A DNA stretch of 64,000 nt from Micromonospora echinospora (GCF_900091495.1 NZ_LT607413.1:2976001-3040000), one strand, 5' to 3'. Counted from the stretch's first letter, positions 25,815-36,220 are shown. Notes: generated from the sequence alone by a model not told the origin. A program made the numbers and translations.

Positions 25815-27319
25815 CCGACGACCTGAGGACGGCTCCGGGTGACCCGGCGGACGCGGTGCCGTCGGCGTTGCCGGCGCGGGGCGTACCGGCGGAGCAGGTG
25901 CTCGCCGAGATCCGGGCGCTGCGTGCCGCCGACCGGCCCACCCACGGCGGACGCCTCTTCGCCTACGTCTACGACCCGGCGGTGCCCGGCCTGGACGACC
26001 TGACCAGCGCCGCCCACGCGGGCAGCGCGCACGTCAACGGGCTCGACCCGACCGCCTTCCCGTCCCTGTTGGCGATGGAGAACGCGCTGGTCGGGGCGGC
26101 GGTGAAGCTGCTCGGCGGTGGGCCGGGCACGGCCGCCCCGGACGCGGTGGGCAGTGTCACCAGCGGGGGCACCGAGTCGCTGATCCTGGCGGTGAAGGCC
26201 GCCCGGGACGCCCGCCCCGACGTCGCCGAGCCCCGGATCGTGGTGCCGGTCAGCGCGCACGCGGCGTTCGCCAAGGCGGCGCACTACCTGCGGGTGGCGC
26301 TCGACCCGGTGCCCGTGTCGCCCCGGACGCTGCGGCCGGAGGTGGCCGACGTGGCCGCCGCGATCCGTCCGGAGACGGTGCTGGTGGCCTGCTCCGCGCC
26401 CTCGTACGCGCACGGGGTGGTCGATCCGGTGGAGCAGATCGCGGCGGTGGCCGCCCGGTCCGGGGTGCGCTGCCACGTGGACGCCTGCTTCGGCGGTTGG
26501 ACCCTGCCGTACCTGCGTCGGCTCGGTCTGCCGGTGCCCCCGTTCGACCTCTCCGTGCCCGGGGTCACCTCGATCTCGGTGGACCTGCACAAGTACGCGT
26601 ACGCCCCGAAGGGCGTGTCGGTGCTGCTGCACCGGGACCCGGCGCTGCGCGCCCCGCAGTATTTCGCCTTCGCCGACTGGCCCGGCTACACGATGATCAA
26701 CCCGGTGATCGCCTCCACCCGTTCCGGTGGGCCGATCGCCGCCGCGTACGCCACCCTGCGGCACATCGGCGACGCCGGCTACGTCGAGCTGGCCGGCCGT
26801 ACCGTCGAGGCGGTCCGCCACCTGGCGGCCTCGGTGCGGGGCACCGAGGGACTGCGGCTGATGGCCGAACCGGAGTCCACCGTCGTCTGCTTCACCAGCA
26901 CCGACCCCGGACTCGACCTTTTCGTCCTGGTCGACGAGCTGACCGCGCGGGGCTGGCACACCCAACCCCAGATGACGTACGGCGAACTGCCGGCGAGCGT
27001 CCACCTGACCGTCACCGCCTCGGTGGCCCCGAAGGTCGCCGAGTTCGGCCCGGACCTGGCCGACGCGGTGGCGGCGGCCCGGGCGGCCGGCCCGGTCCGG
27101 CTGCCGGCGGAACTGCTCAGCCTGGCAGCCGGGCTCAGCCCGGACGCGCTCACGCCCGAGCTGGTGGCGGGTCTCGCCGAAGGGCTCGGCCTGGGTGGGG
27201 CCGGGGGCCTGCCGGACCGGACGGCCACGGTGAACACGCTGCTCGACGCTGCCCCGCCCGCCCTGCGTGAACGGTTGCTGGTCGAGTTCGTCGGCCTGCT
27301 CCAACGCCCCACCTACTGA
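25811..27319 (+). CDS. PLP-dependent group II decarboxylase / sphingosine-1-phosphate-lyase-like enzyme
   Basis: The 502-residue protein starts at ATG 25811, overlapping the MFS stop by four bases. Fold type I PLP residues are visible: [35 protein letters not shown] (His stacking on PLP), [15 protein letters not shown] (Asp-Ala pair) and [21 protein letters not shown], with the Schiff-base Lys in HKY. The HKYAYAPKG form and [24 protein letters not shown] segment match the S1P-lyase branch rather than glutamate decarboxylases. The substrate in this organism is unknown; a long-chain base phosphate or another amino phosphate is plausible. The C-terminal 70 residues are Ala/Gly/Leu-rich and extra to the core. 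Confidence 0.88.
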   Translation: MTDDLRTAPGDPADAVPSALPARGVPAEQVLAEIRALRAADRPTHGGRLFAYVYDPAVPGLDDLTSAAHAGSAHVNGLDPTAFPSLLAMENALVGAAVKLLGGGPGTAAPDAVGSVTSGGTESLILAVKAARDARPDVAEPRIVVPVSAHAAFAKAAHYLRVALDPVPVSPRTLRPEVADVAAAIRPETVLVACSAPSYAHGVVDPVEQIAAVAARSGVRCHVDACFGGWTLPYLRRLGLPVPPFDLSVPGVTSISVDLHKYAYAPKGVSVLLHRDPALRAPQYFAFADWPGYTMINPVIASTRSGGPIAAAYATLRHIGDAGYVELAGRTVEAVRHLAASVRGTEGLRLMAEPESTVVCFTSTDPGLDLFVLVDELTARGWHTQPQMTYGELPASVHLTVTASVAPKVAEFGPDLADAVAAARAAGPVRLPAELLSLAAGLSPDALTPELVAGLAEGLGLGGAGGLPDRTATVNTLLDAAPPALRERLLVEFVGLLQRPTY

Positions 27320-27380
27320 TCCCGGGTGCTCCCGGCACGCTGTGGTTGACTGTTGGTCGGGGCGACGGGAGGAGACCGAG

Positions 27381-27965
27381 GTGCAGTTGCCGGGAGTGCT
27401 CGGTGAGCCGATCCGGTTCGTGCTCAACTGGGGCCGCCGCTACTCGCTCTGGGTCTTCAACTTCGGGCTGGCCTGCTGTGCGATCGAGTTCATCGCCACC
27501 AGCATGGGACGGCACGACTTCATGCGGCTCGGCGTGATCCCCTTCGCGCACGGCCCCCGTCAGGCCGACCTGATGGTGGTCTCCGGCACGGTCACCGACA
27601 AGATGGCCCCGGCGATCAAGCGTCTCTACGACCAGATGCCCGAGCCGAAGTACGTCATCTCCTTCGGCGCCTGCTCGAACTGCGGTGGGCCGTACTGGGA
27701 CTCGTACTCGGTGACGAAGGGGGTCGACCAGCTCATCCCGGTCGACGTCTACGTGCCCGGCTGCCCGCCCCGGCCGGAGGCGCTGCTGCACGGCATCCTG
27801 CGCCTCCAGGAGAAGATCGCCGCCGAGCAGTCCGGCATCGGCGGGGTGCCACGCCCGGACCCGCTGGCCTCCCCGGCGGACGCCCCGTCGCCGGACTCCG
27901 CGTCGCCGCCCCGCCCGGTCGAGTCGCTCACCGCGCCGGTGGTCCGCCCGCCTTCGGAGCACTGA
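27381..27965 (+). CDS. nuoB: NADH-quinone oxidoreductase subunit B (second, partial complex I set)
   Basis: The 194-residue protein starts at GTG 27381 with gggaggag upstream. NuoB features are complete: [22 protein letters not shown] (Cys-Cys pair), [46 protein letters not shown] with the other two cysteines, so the N2 4Fe-4S ligands are all present. The last 45 residues are a Pro/Ser-rich disordered tail that typical NuoB lacks. No nuoA is seen upstream and no nuoD downstream. It is separated from nuoC by DUF2252 and a reverse-strand dehydrogenase gene. Confidence 0.93.
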   Translation: MQLPGVLGEPIRFVLNWGRRYSLWVFNFGLACCAIEFIATSMGRHDFMRLGVIPFAHGPRQADLMVVSGTVTDKMAPAIKRLYDQMPEPKYVISFGACSNCGGPYWDSYSVTKGVDQLIPVDVYVPGCPPRPEALLHGILRLQEKIAAEQSGIGGVPRPDPLASPADAPSPDSASPPRPVESLTAPVVRPPSEH

Positions 27966-28056
27966 TCCGCCGCCCTGCGACCGGGTGACCAGGGCCGCCG
28001 TTCCGGTCGGCGGGCGAAGATCAAGCAGTGGTGACCGGGGACTAGCGTGAGCGTCC

Positions 28057-29373
28057 ATGAGCCAGACCCTGGACCGCCGGTCCGCCCACATCGTCGACGT
28101 CCTGATCGAGGAGTTCGGGCCGTCGATGGCCCTCGACCCGGCCGCCTTCCGGCGCAAGTTCCGCAAGATGGCCGCCTCGCCGTTCGCCTTCTACCGGGGC
28201 AGCGCCTCGCTCTTCTACGCCGACCAGGTCGGCGAGTACGCCGACGACCGGTTCCTCGACGAGCGGACCAGCCGGGTGTGGATCCACGGTGACCTGCACG
28301 CGGAGAACTTCGGCACCTACATGAACGCCTCCGGGCAGCTGGTGTTCAACGTCAACGACTTCGACGAGGCGTACGTCGGCCCCTTCTCCTGGGACCTGAA
28401 ACGGTTCGTGGCGAGCGTGGCGCTGATCGGGTACGCCAAGGCCCTCTCCGACCAGGTGATCAGCGACCTGGTGCGGGCGTTCGCCCGGTCGTACCTGACC
28501 GAGCTGCGGGCCATCGCGCACGGCGGGGACGACGCGATCGGCTCGATCACCCTGGACAACGCGGACGGCGTGCTGCGCCGTGTGCTCCAGCAGGCCCGGC
28601 TGAACACCCGGGTCGACCTGCTCGCCGCGCAGACCACCGTCGACAACTACGAGCGCCGCTTCTCCCTCGGCGACGGGGTCTACGAGGTCGACGAGGCGAC
28701 CCGGGAGGCGGTCTGCCAGTCGTTCCACAGTTACCTGGACACGCTGCCCGCCTCCAGCGCCCGGCTGCGTCCGGTCGCCGCGCACGTCAAGGACGTGGTG
28801 CTGCGCAAGGGCGTGGGCATCGGCTCGGCCGGGCTGCCGTCGTACAACCTCCTGCTGGAGGGGCACACCCAGGCGTTGGAGAACGACGTCGTCATCTACA
28901 TGAAGCAGGCCCAGGTGCCCGCCGTGGCCCGGCACATCGACGACGAGGGCGTCCGTGGCTACTTCCGGCACCAGGGGCACCGGACGGCCGAGTCGCAGCG
29001 GGCACTCCAGGCGCACGCCGACCCGTGGCTGGGTTTCACCGAGCTGAACGGGGTGGGCCAGCTGGTCGCCGAGGTGTCCCCGTACGCCGCCGACCTGGAC
29101 TGGGCCGACGTCAACGAGCCGGAGGAACTGGCCGGGGTGATCGCCGACCTGGGCCGGGCGGTCGCCCGGATGCACTCGGTCGCCGACGACGAGTCCAGCC
29201 ACGACCTGGTCGACTACTCCACGGAGGAGGCGATCGTCGCCGCCGTCGACGCCGACGAGCAGGGCTTCGTGACGTACCTGACGGAGTTCGCCCACACGTA
29301 CGGGCTCCAGGCCCGCCGGGACCACCAGCTCTTCGTCGACCTGTTCCGCAACGGCCAGCTGCCCGGCCTCTGA
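28057..29373 (+). CDS. DUF2252 family protein
   Basis: The 438-residue protein matches DUF2252: FRRKFRKMAASPFAFYRGSASLFYAD, VWIHGDLHAENFGTYMNASGQLVFNVNDFDEAYVGPFSWDLKRFVASV, and QGHRTAESQRALQAHADPWLGFT. The HGDLHxxNFG and NDFDE segments resemble the catalytic loop (Brenner) and DFG-like metal site of aminoglycoside-phosphotransferase-type kinases, so a small-molecule or protein kinase activity is plausible. It lies 91 bp after nuoB on the same strand but has no known complex I role. A terminator hairpin follows at 29420. Confidence 0.88.
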   Translation: MSQTLDRRSAHIVDVLIEEFGPSMALDPAAFRRKFRKMAASPFAFYRGSASLFYADQVGEYADDRFLDERTSRVWIHGDLHAENFGTYMNASGQLVFNVNDFDEAYVGPFSWDLKRFVASVALIGYAKALSDQVISDLVRAFARSYLTELRAIAHGGDDAIGSITLDNADGVLRRVLQQARLNTRVDLLAAQTTVDNYERRFSLGDGVYEVDEATREAVCQSFHSYLDTLPASSARLRPVAAHVKDVVLRKGVGIGSAGLPSYNLLLEGHTQALENDVVIYMKQAQVPAVARHIDDEGVRGYFRHQGHRTAESQRALQAHADPWLGFTELNGVGQLVAEVSPYAADLDWADVNEPEELAGVIADLGRAVARMHSVADDESSHDLVDYSTEEAIVAAVDADEQGFVTYLTEFAHTYGLQARRDHQLFVDLFRNGQLPGL

Positions 29374-29419
29374 GGTGCCCGGCCGCTGAGCCCGCTCCGC
29401 TGACCCGGCCTGCTCCGCC

Positions 29420-29447
29420 GACCCGACCCGGTCGGCCCGGTCGGGTC
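29420..29447. terminator. Bidirectional terminator between convergent DUF2252 and dehydrogenase genes
   Basis: The arms gacccgacc (29420-29428) and ggtcgggtc (29439-29447) pair perfectly with a 10-nt loop. The 3' arm overlaps the stop codon of the dehydrogenase gene. Confidence 0.65.
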
Positions 29448-30492
29448 AGCGGGCGAAGTCCAGCACCACCTTGATGTCGTCCATCCCGGGGTGGTACGCC
29501 TCGGCGTACGCCTCGACCGGGAGCCGGCGGGTGACCAGGCTGCCGAGCCAGGACGGGTCGGCCCGGCCGAGGGCCTCGGCGGCCAGCTCCCAGTGCCGGC
29601 GGTTGGCGTTCACCGAGCCGAAGACGACGGTGTTCTCCAACACCATCGCCCGGTTCAGCGCGCCCGCGTCGAAGTCGATGATCCGCCCGCCGCTGGAGAC
29701 ACCGGTGAGGCAGACGATGCCGACCGGGGCGGCCTTGCACATCACGTCCAGCACCACGGTCGGAGCGCCGGTGCACTCCACCGTGATGTCGGGTTCGAAG
29801 TCCAGCTCGTCGACCGTGCTCGTGTGGTACGTCGCGCCGAGCGCCCGTACCAGCGCCGGTTTCGGTCCGGTCGGGGCGCGGTCCAGCACGTGCACGGTCA
29901 GCCCGCGCTGGCTGGCCAGCAGCGCGGCGAGCAGACCGATCGGGCCGGCCCCGGCGACCAGGACGTTCTGCGGCTGCCACTCGGCCCGCTGGCTGATCCG
30001 GTCGATGTGGTCCCACGCCTTGGCCACCACGCTGGCCGGTTCGAGGAGCACCCCGACGTCAGCCAGGTCGGGATGCAGGCCGATGGCGAACTTCGGGGAG
30101 AGGCGCCAGCGGTCCCGGGCGAAGCCGGGCAGCGCCTTGATGCCGTGTTCGGTGTAACGGCCGTTGCGGCACATGTCCCACTCGTCGACCGCGCAGTTGG
30201 CGCAGGGCACCGGGTCGGGGTGGCGGACGATCCCGGCGACGAGGTCGCCGGGGTGCAGGGTGCCGGTCGGGTCCTCCAGCACCCGGCCCAGCGACTCGTG
30301 CCCGATCACCAGGCGGTCGGCCCCCGGGGGCACCTCGCCGTACTCCCCGGCGACGATTTCGTGGTCGGTGCCGCAGATGCCCACGGCGAGCGCCTCGACC
30401 AGGATCGCCCCCTCCTCGGGGTGCGGTTCCGGCCAGGCGTCGTCGAGTCGCAGGGAGTCCGCCACCCCGGGTGCCACCGTTATCGCCCGCAC
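29446..30492 (-). CDS. Zinc-type alcohol/glucose dehydrogenase (MDR superfamily)
   Basis: The 348-residue protein (MRAITVAPG) starts from the second of two adjacent GTG codons, with ggggagga upstream; GTG 30495 is the alternative. MDR features include VGICGTDHEIVAGEYG (catalytic Zn Cys), RLVIGHESLGRV (GHE), PVPCANCAVDEWDMCRNG (structural Zn cysteines, reduced set) and VLVAGAGPIGLLAALLASQRGL (NAD(P) Rossmann). The C-terminal NRAMVLENTVVFGSVNANRRHWELAAEAL resembles glucose 1-dehydrogenases of archaea and actinobacteria. Its substrate may be glucose or another sugar. It lies on the opposite strand inside the broken nuo region, divergent from nuoC. Confidence 0.88.
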   Translation of the reverse strand: MRAITVAPGVADSLRLDDAWPEPHPEEGAILVEALAVGICGTDHEIVAGEYGEVPPGADRLVIGHESLGRVLEDPTGTLHPGDLVAGIVRHPDPVPCANCAVDEWDMCRNGRYTEHGIKALPGFARDRWRLSPKFAIGLHPDLADVGVLLEPASVVAKAWDHIDRISQRAEWQPQNVLVAGAGPIGLLAALLASQRGLTVHVLDRAPTGPKPALVRALGATYHTSTVDELDFEPDITVECTGAPTVVLDVMCKAAPVGIVCLTGVSSGGRIIDFDAGALNRAMVLENTVVFGSVNANRRHWELAAEALGRADPSWLGSLVTRRLPVEAYAEAYHPGMDDIKVVLDFAR

Positions 30493-30539
30493 CACCCGAT
30501 CCTCCCCGTTCCCACCTCCGCACACATCGCGTTACCGCA

Positions 30540-30588
30540 GTTGATCATGAAGATGGCGGCGCGGCACGCCACCAACTCCATGATCAAC
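30540..30588. repeat. Interrupted inverted repeat GTTGATCATG / CATGATCAAC
   Basis: A perfect 10-bp inverted repeat at 30540-30549 and 30579-30588 flanks a second, shorter one (TGGCG / CGCCA). It lies between the divergent dehydrogenase and nuoC starts. It could form a cruciform, bind a regulator, or be one copy of a dispersed intergenic repeat. Confidence 0.7.
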
Positions 30589-30633
30589 CGATGGGGGCGG
30601 GTGCGGGGACCGGGTGGGCCATAGGATCGGGGC

Positions 30634-31434
30634 ATGGAGGCGGAGGGAGTCGGGCGGCGGCTGGTCGAGCTGGTCGCGGACGAGGCGGCGGTCGCGGGCA
30701 TCTCCGGCGGCCAGGCGTACGCTCGCGCGACCGTCGACGTGCCGCCGGCGCGCTGGCGGGATGCGCTGCGCGCGGCGCGGGACGACGCCGAGCTGGCCTG
30801 CGACTTCTTCGACTGGCTCTCCGCCGTCGACGAGCTGGACGCGGGCTTCGACGTGGTGACCCACCTCTGGTCGACCACACACCGGCACGGGGTCCTGCTG
30901 CGCACCCGGGTGCCCCGGCAGGCCGCCGAGGTGGCGTCGGTGGTGGACGTCTACCCCGGCGCGGCCTGGCACGAGCGCGAGACACACGAGATGTTCGGCA
31001 TCGCGTTCGCCGGGCACGAGGGACTCCGCCCGCTGCTGTTGCCGCCGCAGTTCGAGGGGCATCCGCTGCGCAAGGAGTTCGTGCTCGCCTCCCGGGTGGC
31101 GAAACCGTGGCCGGGGGCGAAGGAACCGGGCGAGTCGGAGGCCGGCGGTGGCCGCCGGGCCGTCCGCCCGCCGGGCGTCCCCGCGCCGGGGGAGTGGGGT
31201 TCCACGCCGACCCCGGCCGGTGCCGGCGGCGTCGGGGAGGGGCCGCGCGGCGGCACGCCCGCCCGCCCGGCCCGCCGACCCCCGGGCGACCGCCCGCCCC
31301 GAGGCGACCGGCCGCAGCGGCCTGCCGCCGGCGACCCACCCCAGCGGCCTTCCCCTGACGGCCCACCCCAGCGGCCTGCCGCCGGCGACCGCCCGCCGCG
31401 GCCCGCGCCCGGTGACGACGGGGGTACGCTCTGA
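30634..31434 (+). CDS. nuoC: NADH-quinone oxidoreductase subunit C with long disordered tail
   Basis: The first about 165 residues are NuoC: LACDFFDWLSAVDELDAGFDVVTHLW, VYPGAAWHERETHEMFGIAFAGHEG (the signature WxERExxEMFG) and GHPLRKEFVLASR. The remaining 100 residues are Pro/Arg/Gly-rich and repetitive (several PPQRPAAGD or PPRGDRPQRP units), which is not part of NuoC elsewhere. The stop overlaps the nuoH ATG by one base (TGATG). No nuoD follows, although in complete operons C is followed by D. GC-rich repeats in the tail DNA (about 31285-31410) could allow copy-number change. Confidence 0.92.
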   Translation: MEAEGVGRRLVELVADEAAVAGISGGQAYARATVDVPPARWRDALRAARDDAELACDFFDWLSAVDELDAGFDVVTHLWSTTHRHGVLLRTRVPRQAAEVASVVDVYPGAAWHERETHEMFGIAFAGHEGLRPLLLPPQFEGHPLRKEFVLASRVAKPWPGAKEPGESEAGGGRRAVRPPGVPAPGEWGSTPTPAGAGGVGEGPRGGTPARPARRPPGDRPPRGDRPQRPAAGDPPQRPSPDGPPQRPAAGDRPPRPAPGDDGGTL

Positions 31435-32396
31435 TGCCGCTCTGGCTGGAGCTGACCCTGCGGGTGGTCGGGGTGCTCGCTGCCTTCCTGGTCCTGCCGC
31501 TCGTCGTGGGGCAGGCCGAGCACAAGGTGATGGCCCACATGCAGGGCCGGCTCGGCCCGATGTACGCCGGTGGCTTCCACGGCTGGGCGCAACTCGTCGC
31601 CGACGGCATCAAGTTCGTGCAGAAGGAGGACGTCACCCCGCGTGCGGCGGACCGCCCGGTGTTCCGGCTGGCCCCGGCGGTGGCGCTGGTGCCGTACCTT
31701 CTCGCCCTGCTGGTGATCCCGCTCGGCCCCGGCGACCTGGTCGGGCAGCCGCTGGACATCGGCCTCTTCTTCGTCCTGGCCGTGGTCGGGGTCGGCGTGG
31801 TGGCGGTGCTCATGTCGGCCTGGGCGTCGGCCAACAAGTACAGCCTTCTCGGCGGCCTGCGCGGTGCCGCCCAGCTGCTCGGCTACGAGCTGCCCCTGGT
31901 GCTGGCCGCCGCGTCGGTGGCGATGGCGGCCGGCACGCTCAGCCTGTCCGGCATCGTCGAGGCGTGGCAGCCGTGGTGGCTGCTCTGGCAGGCCCCCGCG
32001 ATGGTGGTGTTCTTCGTCGCCGGGCTCGCCGAGATCCGGCGACCCCCGTTCGACATGCCGATCGCCGACTCCGAGCTGGTCTTCGGCTACATGACCGAGT
32101 ACACCGGCCTGCGGTTCGCCTTCTTCCTCCTCGCCGAGTACGTCGGCATCGTGGTGATCGCCGCGCTGACCACCGTGCTCTTTCTCGGGGGCTGGCAGGG
32201 CCCCTTCGGCGACGAGTACCTCGGTTGGCTCTGGACGTTGCTGAAGGTCTTCGCCGTCTCGTTCGTGATTATCTGGCTGCGGGTGTCGTACCCCCGGCTC
32301 CGGGAGGACCAGCTCCAGCGCCTGTGCTGGCTGGTCCTGGTGCCGGTCGCGCTCGGCCAGCTCGTCCTGACCGCCGCCGTCCGCGTGGCGACGTGA
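31434..32396 (+). CDS. nuoH: NADH-quinone oxidoreductase subunit H
   Basis: The 320-residue membrane protein is NuoH. The quinone-site loop MAHMQGRLGPMYAGGFHGWAQLVADGIKFVQKEDVTP is present, as are LMSAWASANKYSLLGGLRGAAQLLGYELPL and RRPPFDMPIADSELVFGYMTEYTGLRF. Conserved Glu and Arg residues of the first cytosolic loop are kept, so the gene looks functional. It is translationally coupled to nuoC. A terminator hairpin lies at 32433, so this block ends here; the next nuo genes start 3.9 kb later. Confidence 0.95.
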   Translation: MPLWLELTLRVVGVLAAFLVLPLVVGQAEHKVMAHMQGRLGPMYAGGFHGWAQLVADGIKFVQKEDVTPRAADRPVFRLAPAVALVPYLLALLVIPLGPGDLVGQPLDIGLFFVLAVVGVGVVAVLMSAWASANKYSLLGGLRGAAQLLGYELPLVLAAASVAMAAGTLSLSGIVEAWQPWWLLWQAPAMVVFFVAGLAEIRRPPFDMPIADSELVFGYMTEYTGLRFAFFLLAEYVGIVVIAALTTVLFLGGWQGPFGDEYLGWLWTLLKVFAVSFVIIWLRVSYPRLREDQLQRLCWLVLVPVALGQLVLTAAVRVAT

Positions 32397-32432
32397 GTCG
32401 GGTCGCCCGCTGACGCTCGGCCGGCAGAAGGA

Positions 32433-32462
32433 TGCCCCGCCTCCCGGGTTGGAGACGGGGCA
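32433..32462. terminator. Terminator hairpin after nuoH
   Basis: tgccccgcctcc (32433-32444) pairs with ggagacggggca (32451-32462) except for one mismatch, around a 6-nt loop, followed by ctttcc. It lies between convergent nuoH and the subtilisin gene. Confidence 0.7.
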
Positions 32463-32510
32463 CTTTCCCGCCGGCGGCCGGGCGAGGTCACGCCCGGGCG
32501 GCCGGCGCGG

Positions 32511-33770
32511 TCACGGGGCGGCGTAGAGCAGGCGGTTCGGTGACCCGGTGCCCGGGTTGATCACGACGCCCGTGGTGGCGGCCGCGATCAACGCGCTCTT
32601 GGCCGTCGCGATCGTGGCCGTGGGGTTGAGCTGCCGGTACCGGGCCAGCCACCCGCTGACGTGCGGCGCCGCCATCGAGGTGCCGGACCAGCCGGAGGCG
32701 ACCGCGGTGTTCGAGGCGATGCCGGCCGACGTGATGCTCACGCCGGGGGCGAAGATGTCGACGCACGTGCCGTAGCTGGAGAACGAGGCCCGGGTGTCGG
32801 TGGAGTCGGTCGCGGCGACGGTGACCCCCCGGGCCGAGCGCGGGCCGTTCGTGCAGGCGTCGGTGTTGAAGTTGTTGGCGATGAAGACCGTGTGCACTCC
32901 CTCGTCGATCAGGTTCTCCACGGCGGTGTTCGGGGTGGTGCCGTAGCCCTGGAGACTGAAGTTCGCCACCGAGACCGGGTCGTGGTTGGCGGCGATCCAG
33001 TCGATGCCCTCGATCAGGTCCGACGTCCAGCCGGTGTTGTCGCACTGGAGGACCCGTACCGCCTTGATCGTGACGGACTTGGCGACGCCGTACGTCGCGC
33101 CGCCCACGGTGCCGGCCACGTGCGTACCGTGACCGTGGCAGTCGTTGGTGCCGTTGCCGTCGCCGACCGCGTCGTAGACCCCGCTGGCCCGGGTGCCGAA
33201 GTCGACGTGGGTGGCCCGGATACCGGAGTCGACCACGTAGACCGTGACGCCGGAGCCGGTCGAGGTGTACCCGAAGCTGTTGTTCAGCGGCAGGTAGTGC
33301 TGGTCGATGCGGTCCAGCCCCCACGACGGCGGGTTCGGCTGGGTGGCCTGCGTCGACACGTCACTGGTCAGGCCGCCCCGGATGCGGGTGTCCCGCTCGA
33401 CGTACGCCACGGCGGGGTCGTTGCGCACCGCGGCGAGGGCGGCCGGGGGCAGGTGGGCCGCGTACCCGTCGAGGACCTGCGTGTAGCGGGTCAGCACGGT
33501 GCCGCCGGCCCGCTCCGCGACGGAGGCGACGCGCGCCTGCGCGGTCCGCGCGGCCCGGTCGGTGCCGGCCGGCGCATCGGAGAGCACCACGATGTACCGG
33601 TCCGGCGCGGCCTCCGGCCCGCCCGCCCGCAACGGGGCGGGCACGGGCCGCTCCGGCGTCGCCGCACGCGGGGCTGCCGCCGCCGGAGCGGTGACGGCGG
33701 CCACGAGCGCAACGACGACCATGCCGGCCAGTACGCCCCGGCGTACCGTTCTGCCACCTGGCTTCCGCAA
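32511..33770 (-). CDS. Secreted subtilisin-like serine protease (S8) with I9 propeptide
   Basis: The 419-residue protein starts at TTG 33770 with gaggagg about seven bases upstream. A Sec or Tat-type signal (RRGVLAGMVVVALVAAVTAPAAAA) is followed by an I9 inhibitor domain (RYIVVLSDAPAG to AYVERDTRI). The mature S8 domain has all catalytic residues: Asp in YVVDSGIRATHVDF, His in HGHGTHVAGTVGG, Asn in FIANNFN, Ser in SGTSMAAPHVSGW. It belongs to the proteinase K/thermitase-like group and is probably exported. It sits on the minus strand between two nuo blocks, with a palindrome in its promoter region at 33798. Confidence 0.95.
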   Translation of the reverse strand: MRKPGGRTVRRGVLAGMVVVALVAAVTAPAAAAPRAATPERPVPAPLRAGGPEAAPDRYIVVLSDAPAGTDRAARTAQARVASVAERAGGTVLTRYTQVLDGYAAHLPPAALAAVRNDPAVAYVERDTRIRGGLTSDVSTQATQPNPPSWGLDRIDQHYLPLNNSFGYTSTGSGVTVYVVDSGIRATHVDFGTRASGVYDAVGDGNGTNDCHGHGTHVAGTVGGATYGVAKSVTIKAVRVLQCDNTGWTSDLIEGIDWIAANHDPVSVANFSLQGYGTTPNTAVENLIDEGVHTVFIANNFNTDACTNGPRSARGVTVAATDSTDTRASFSSYGTCVDIFAPGVSITSAGIASNTAVASGWSGTSMAAPHVSGWLARYRQLNPTATIATAKSALIAAATTGVVINPGTGSPNRLLYAAP

Positions 33771-33797
33771 GGTTCGATCCTCCTCAGGAATCGTCGT

Positions 33798-33815
33798 CCA
33801 CAGTGGACACTGTGG
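33798..33815 (-). promoter_or_regulatory. 18-bp palindrome upstream of subtilisin gene
   Basis: CCACAGTG-GA-CACTGTGG reads the same on both strands, 28 bp before the TTG start. A second perfect palindrome, CGTCGGCCGACG (33820-33831), is five bases farther. Further upstream the sequence turns A/T-rich (gttatgttaaggcg), fitting a promoter. The palindrome looks like a repressor operator. Confidence 0.6.
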
Positions 33816-33988
33816 TCGGACGTCGGCCGACGCGAGCCGGCCGAATCGCCAACAATTCGATCAGGTTCGATTGAACGTTATGTTAAGGCGTGAGGAATGT
33901 CGATGTCTTTGCGGTGTTCCGGGTGCCTGTGGAACCGCCCGCCCCACCCGGACGGCCAGGCGGGACGGGAGGGCATCCAGGGCCGATG

Positions 33989-35056
<1,068 letters not shown>

Positions 35057-35241
35057 GTCGCCCCCTCGCGGTGCGCCAGATCGTCTGCCGTCCCCATCAT
35101 GTCCGATCCGCCGACGGCGGGCCCGCCGACTCACGCCCGCCGACTCACGCGCCGCCGGCCGTCGCGGTGGGCCGTCCGCCGGCCGTCGCCGTCGGGCGTC
35201 CGTCGGCCGGGCCGCCGACCGTCCACGGCTAGGCTCGCCGG

Positions 35242-35664
35242 GTGACCGACCTGGAGGCCCTGGCCCGTCGCCTCGTCACCGACGTCTGGAACGGCGGCCG
35301 GGAGGAGACGGCGTATGACCTCATCGCGCCGGAGTGCCCGGGGCTGGGCGGGACCGGCCCGGCGGCGACGCTGGCCTGGCACCGGGACCGCCGGGCGGCC
35401 TTCCCCGACCTCCGCTACAAGATCGTGGACGTGGCGGCCGGTGGCGACCGGGTCGCGGTACGGTGGCGGGCCGCCGGCACCCAGACCGGGCAGTTCGGGC
35501 CGGTGCCGCCGACCGGACAGGTGGTCAGCTACTCCGGGGCGAGCTTCCTGCGGTTCGACCCGCACGGCCGGATCGTGGACGTGTGGAGCGTCAACGAGCT
35601 GTTCCAGCTCCTGCTGCAACTCGGTGTGGAGGTGTTGCCGCCGGTCACCGGCCCCGGGGCGTGA
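35242..35664 (+). CDS. SnoaL-like/ester-cyclase-type polyketide-cyclase fold protein
   Basis: The 140-residue protein starts at GTG. It has the cone-like alpha+beta layout of the SnoaL/NTF2 superfamily: LARRLVTDVWNGGREETAYDLIAPEC, HRDRRAAFPDLRYKIVDVAAGGDRVAVRWRAAGTQTGQF and SFLRFDPHGRIVDVWSVNELFQLLLQLG. The DxRYKI and FDPxGRI segments match the ester-cyclase group. The substrate is unknown. Its 3' end overlaps the convergent Uma2 gene by 20 bp. Confidence 0.82.
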   Translation: MTDLEALARRLVTDVWNGGREETAYDLIAPECPGLGGTGPAATLAWHRDRRAAFPDLRYKIVDVAAGGDRVAVRWRAAGTQTGQFGPVPPTGQVVSYSGASFLRFDPHGRIVDVWSVNELFQLLLQLGVEVLPPVTGPGA

Positions 35665-36220
35665 TCCGGGCGATCGGCAGGTTCACCGGGAACGGCTCCC
35701 CGGTGTCGACGACCTTCGTCCACCGCCCGGTCTCGGTGTAGACCTCGTCCACCGGGTCGATCCGGGACGTGTAGACCACGATTGCCTCGTCCTCCACCTC
35801 GACCCGCCAGTAGTACGGGATGCCCGCCTGGGCGTAGAGCGCCGGCTTCAGCACCCGGTCGATCGAGCGGGTGCTCGGCGAGACGATCTCCACCGCCAGC
35901 ATCACCTGGTGCGGCGCGTAGTGGGCGGGGTTGCCGGCGGCGGCCTCGGCGGTGGTGACCAGCACGTCCGGGATGAACGACCGGGTGCGGTTGAGCCGCA
36001 CCTCGACCGCCTGGGTCACGTCGTACTCGTCGGGACACTCCTCTTCCAGCGCGACCATCAGGCGGCCGGCGATGGTCTGGTGGAGCCGGGTGGGGGAGGG
36101 GGACACGAGCAACACTCCATCGAGCAGTTCACGGCGACGCCCGTCGTCGGGTTGCGCGTCCAGATCGTCGGTCGTCCACCCGCCCTCGGGCGGATCGTCG
36201 TTCTGCAGCGCGGCGGTCAT
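35645..36220 (-). CDS. Uma2-family (DUF820) restriction-endonuclease-fold protein
   Basis: The 191-residue protein matches Uma2/DUF820: [44 protein letters not shown] (PD of the PD-(D/E)xK site), [41 protein letters not shown] (E-V and K). The catalytic residues of the nuclease fold appear present. These proteins are common and mobile in actinobacteria and cyanobacteria; their role is unknown. It lies between nuoH and nuoI on the minus strand. Confidence 0.9.
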   Translation of the reverse strand: MTAALQNDDPPEGGWTTDDLDAQPDDGRRRELLDGVLLVSPSPTRLHQTIAGRLMVALEEECPDEYDVTQAVEVRLNRTRSFIPDVLVTTAEAAAGNPAHYAPHQVMLAVEIVSPSTRSIDRVLKPALYAQAGIPYYWRVEVEDEAIVVYTSRIDPVDEVYTETGRWTKVVDTGEPFPVNLPIARITPRGR

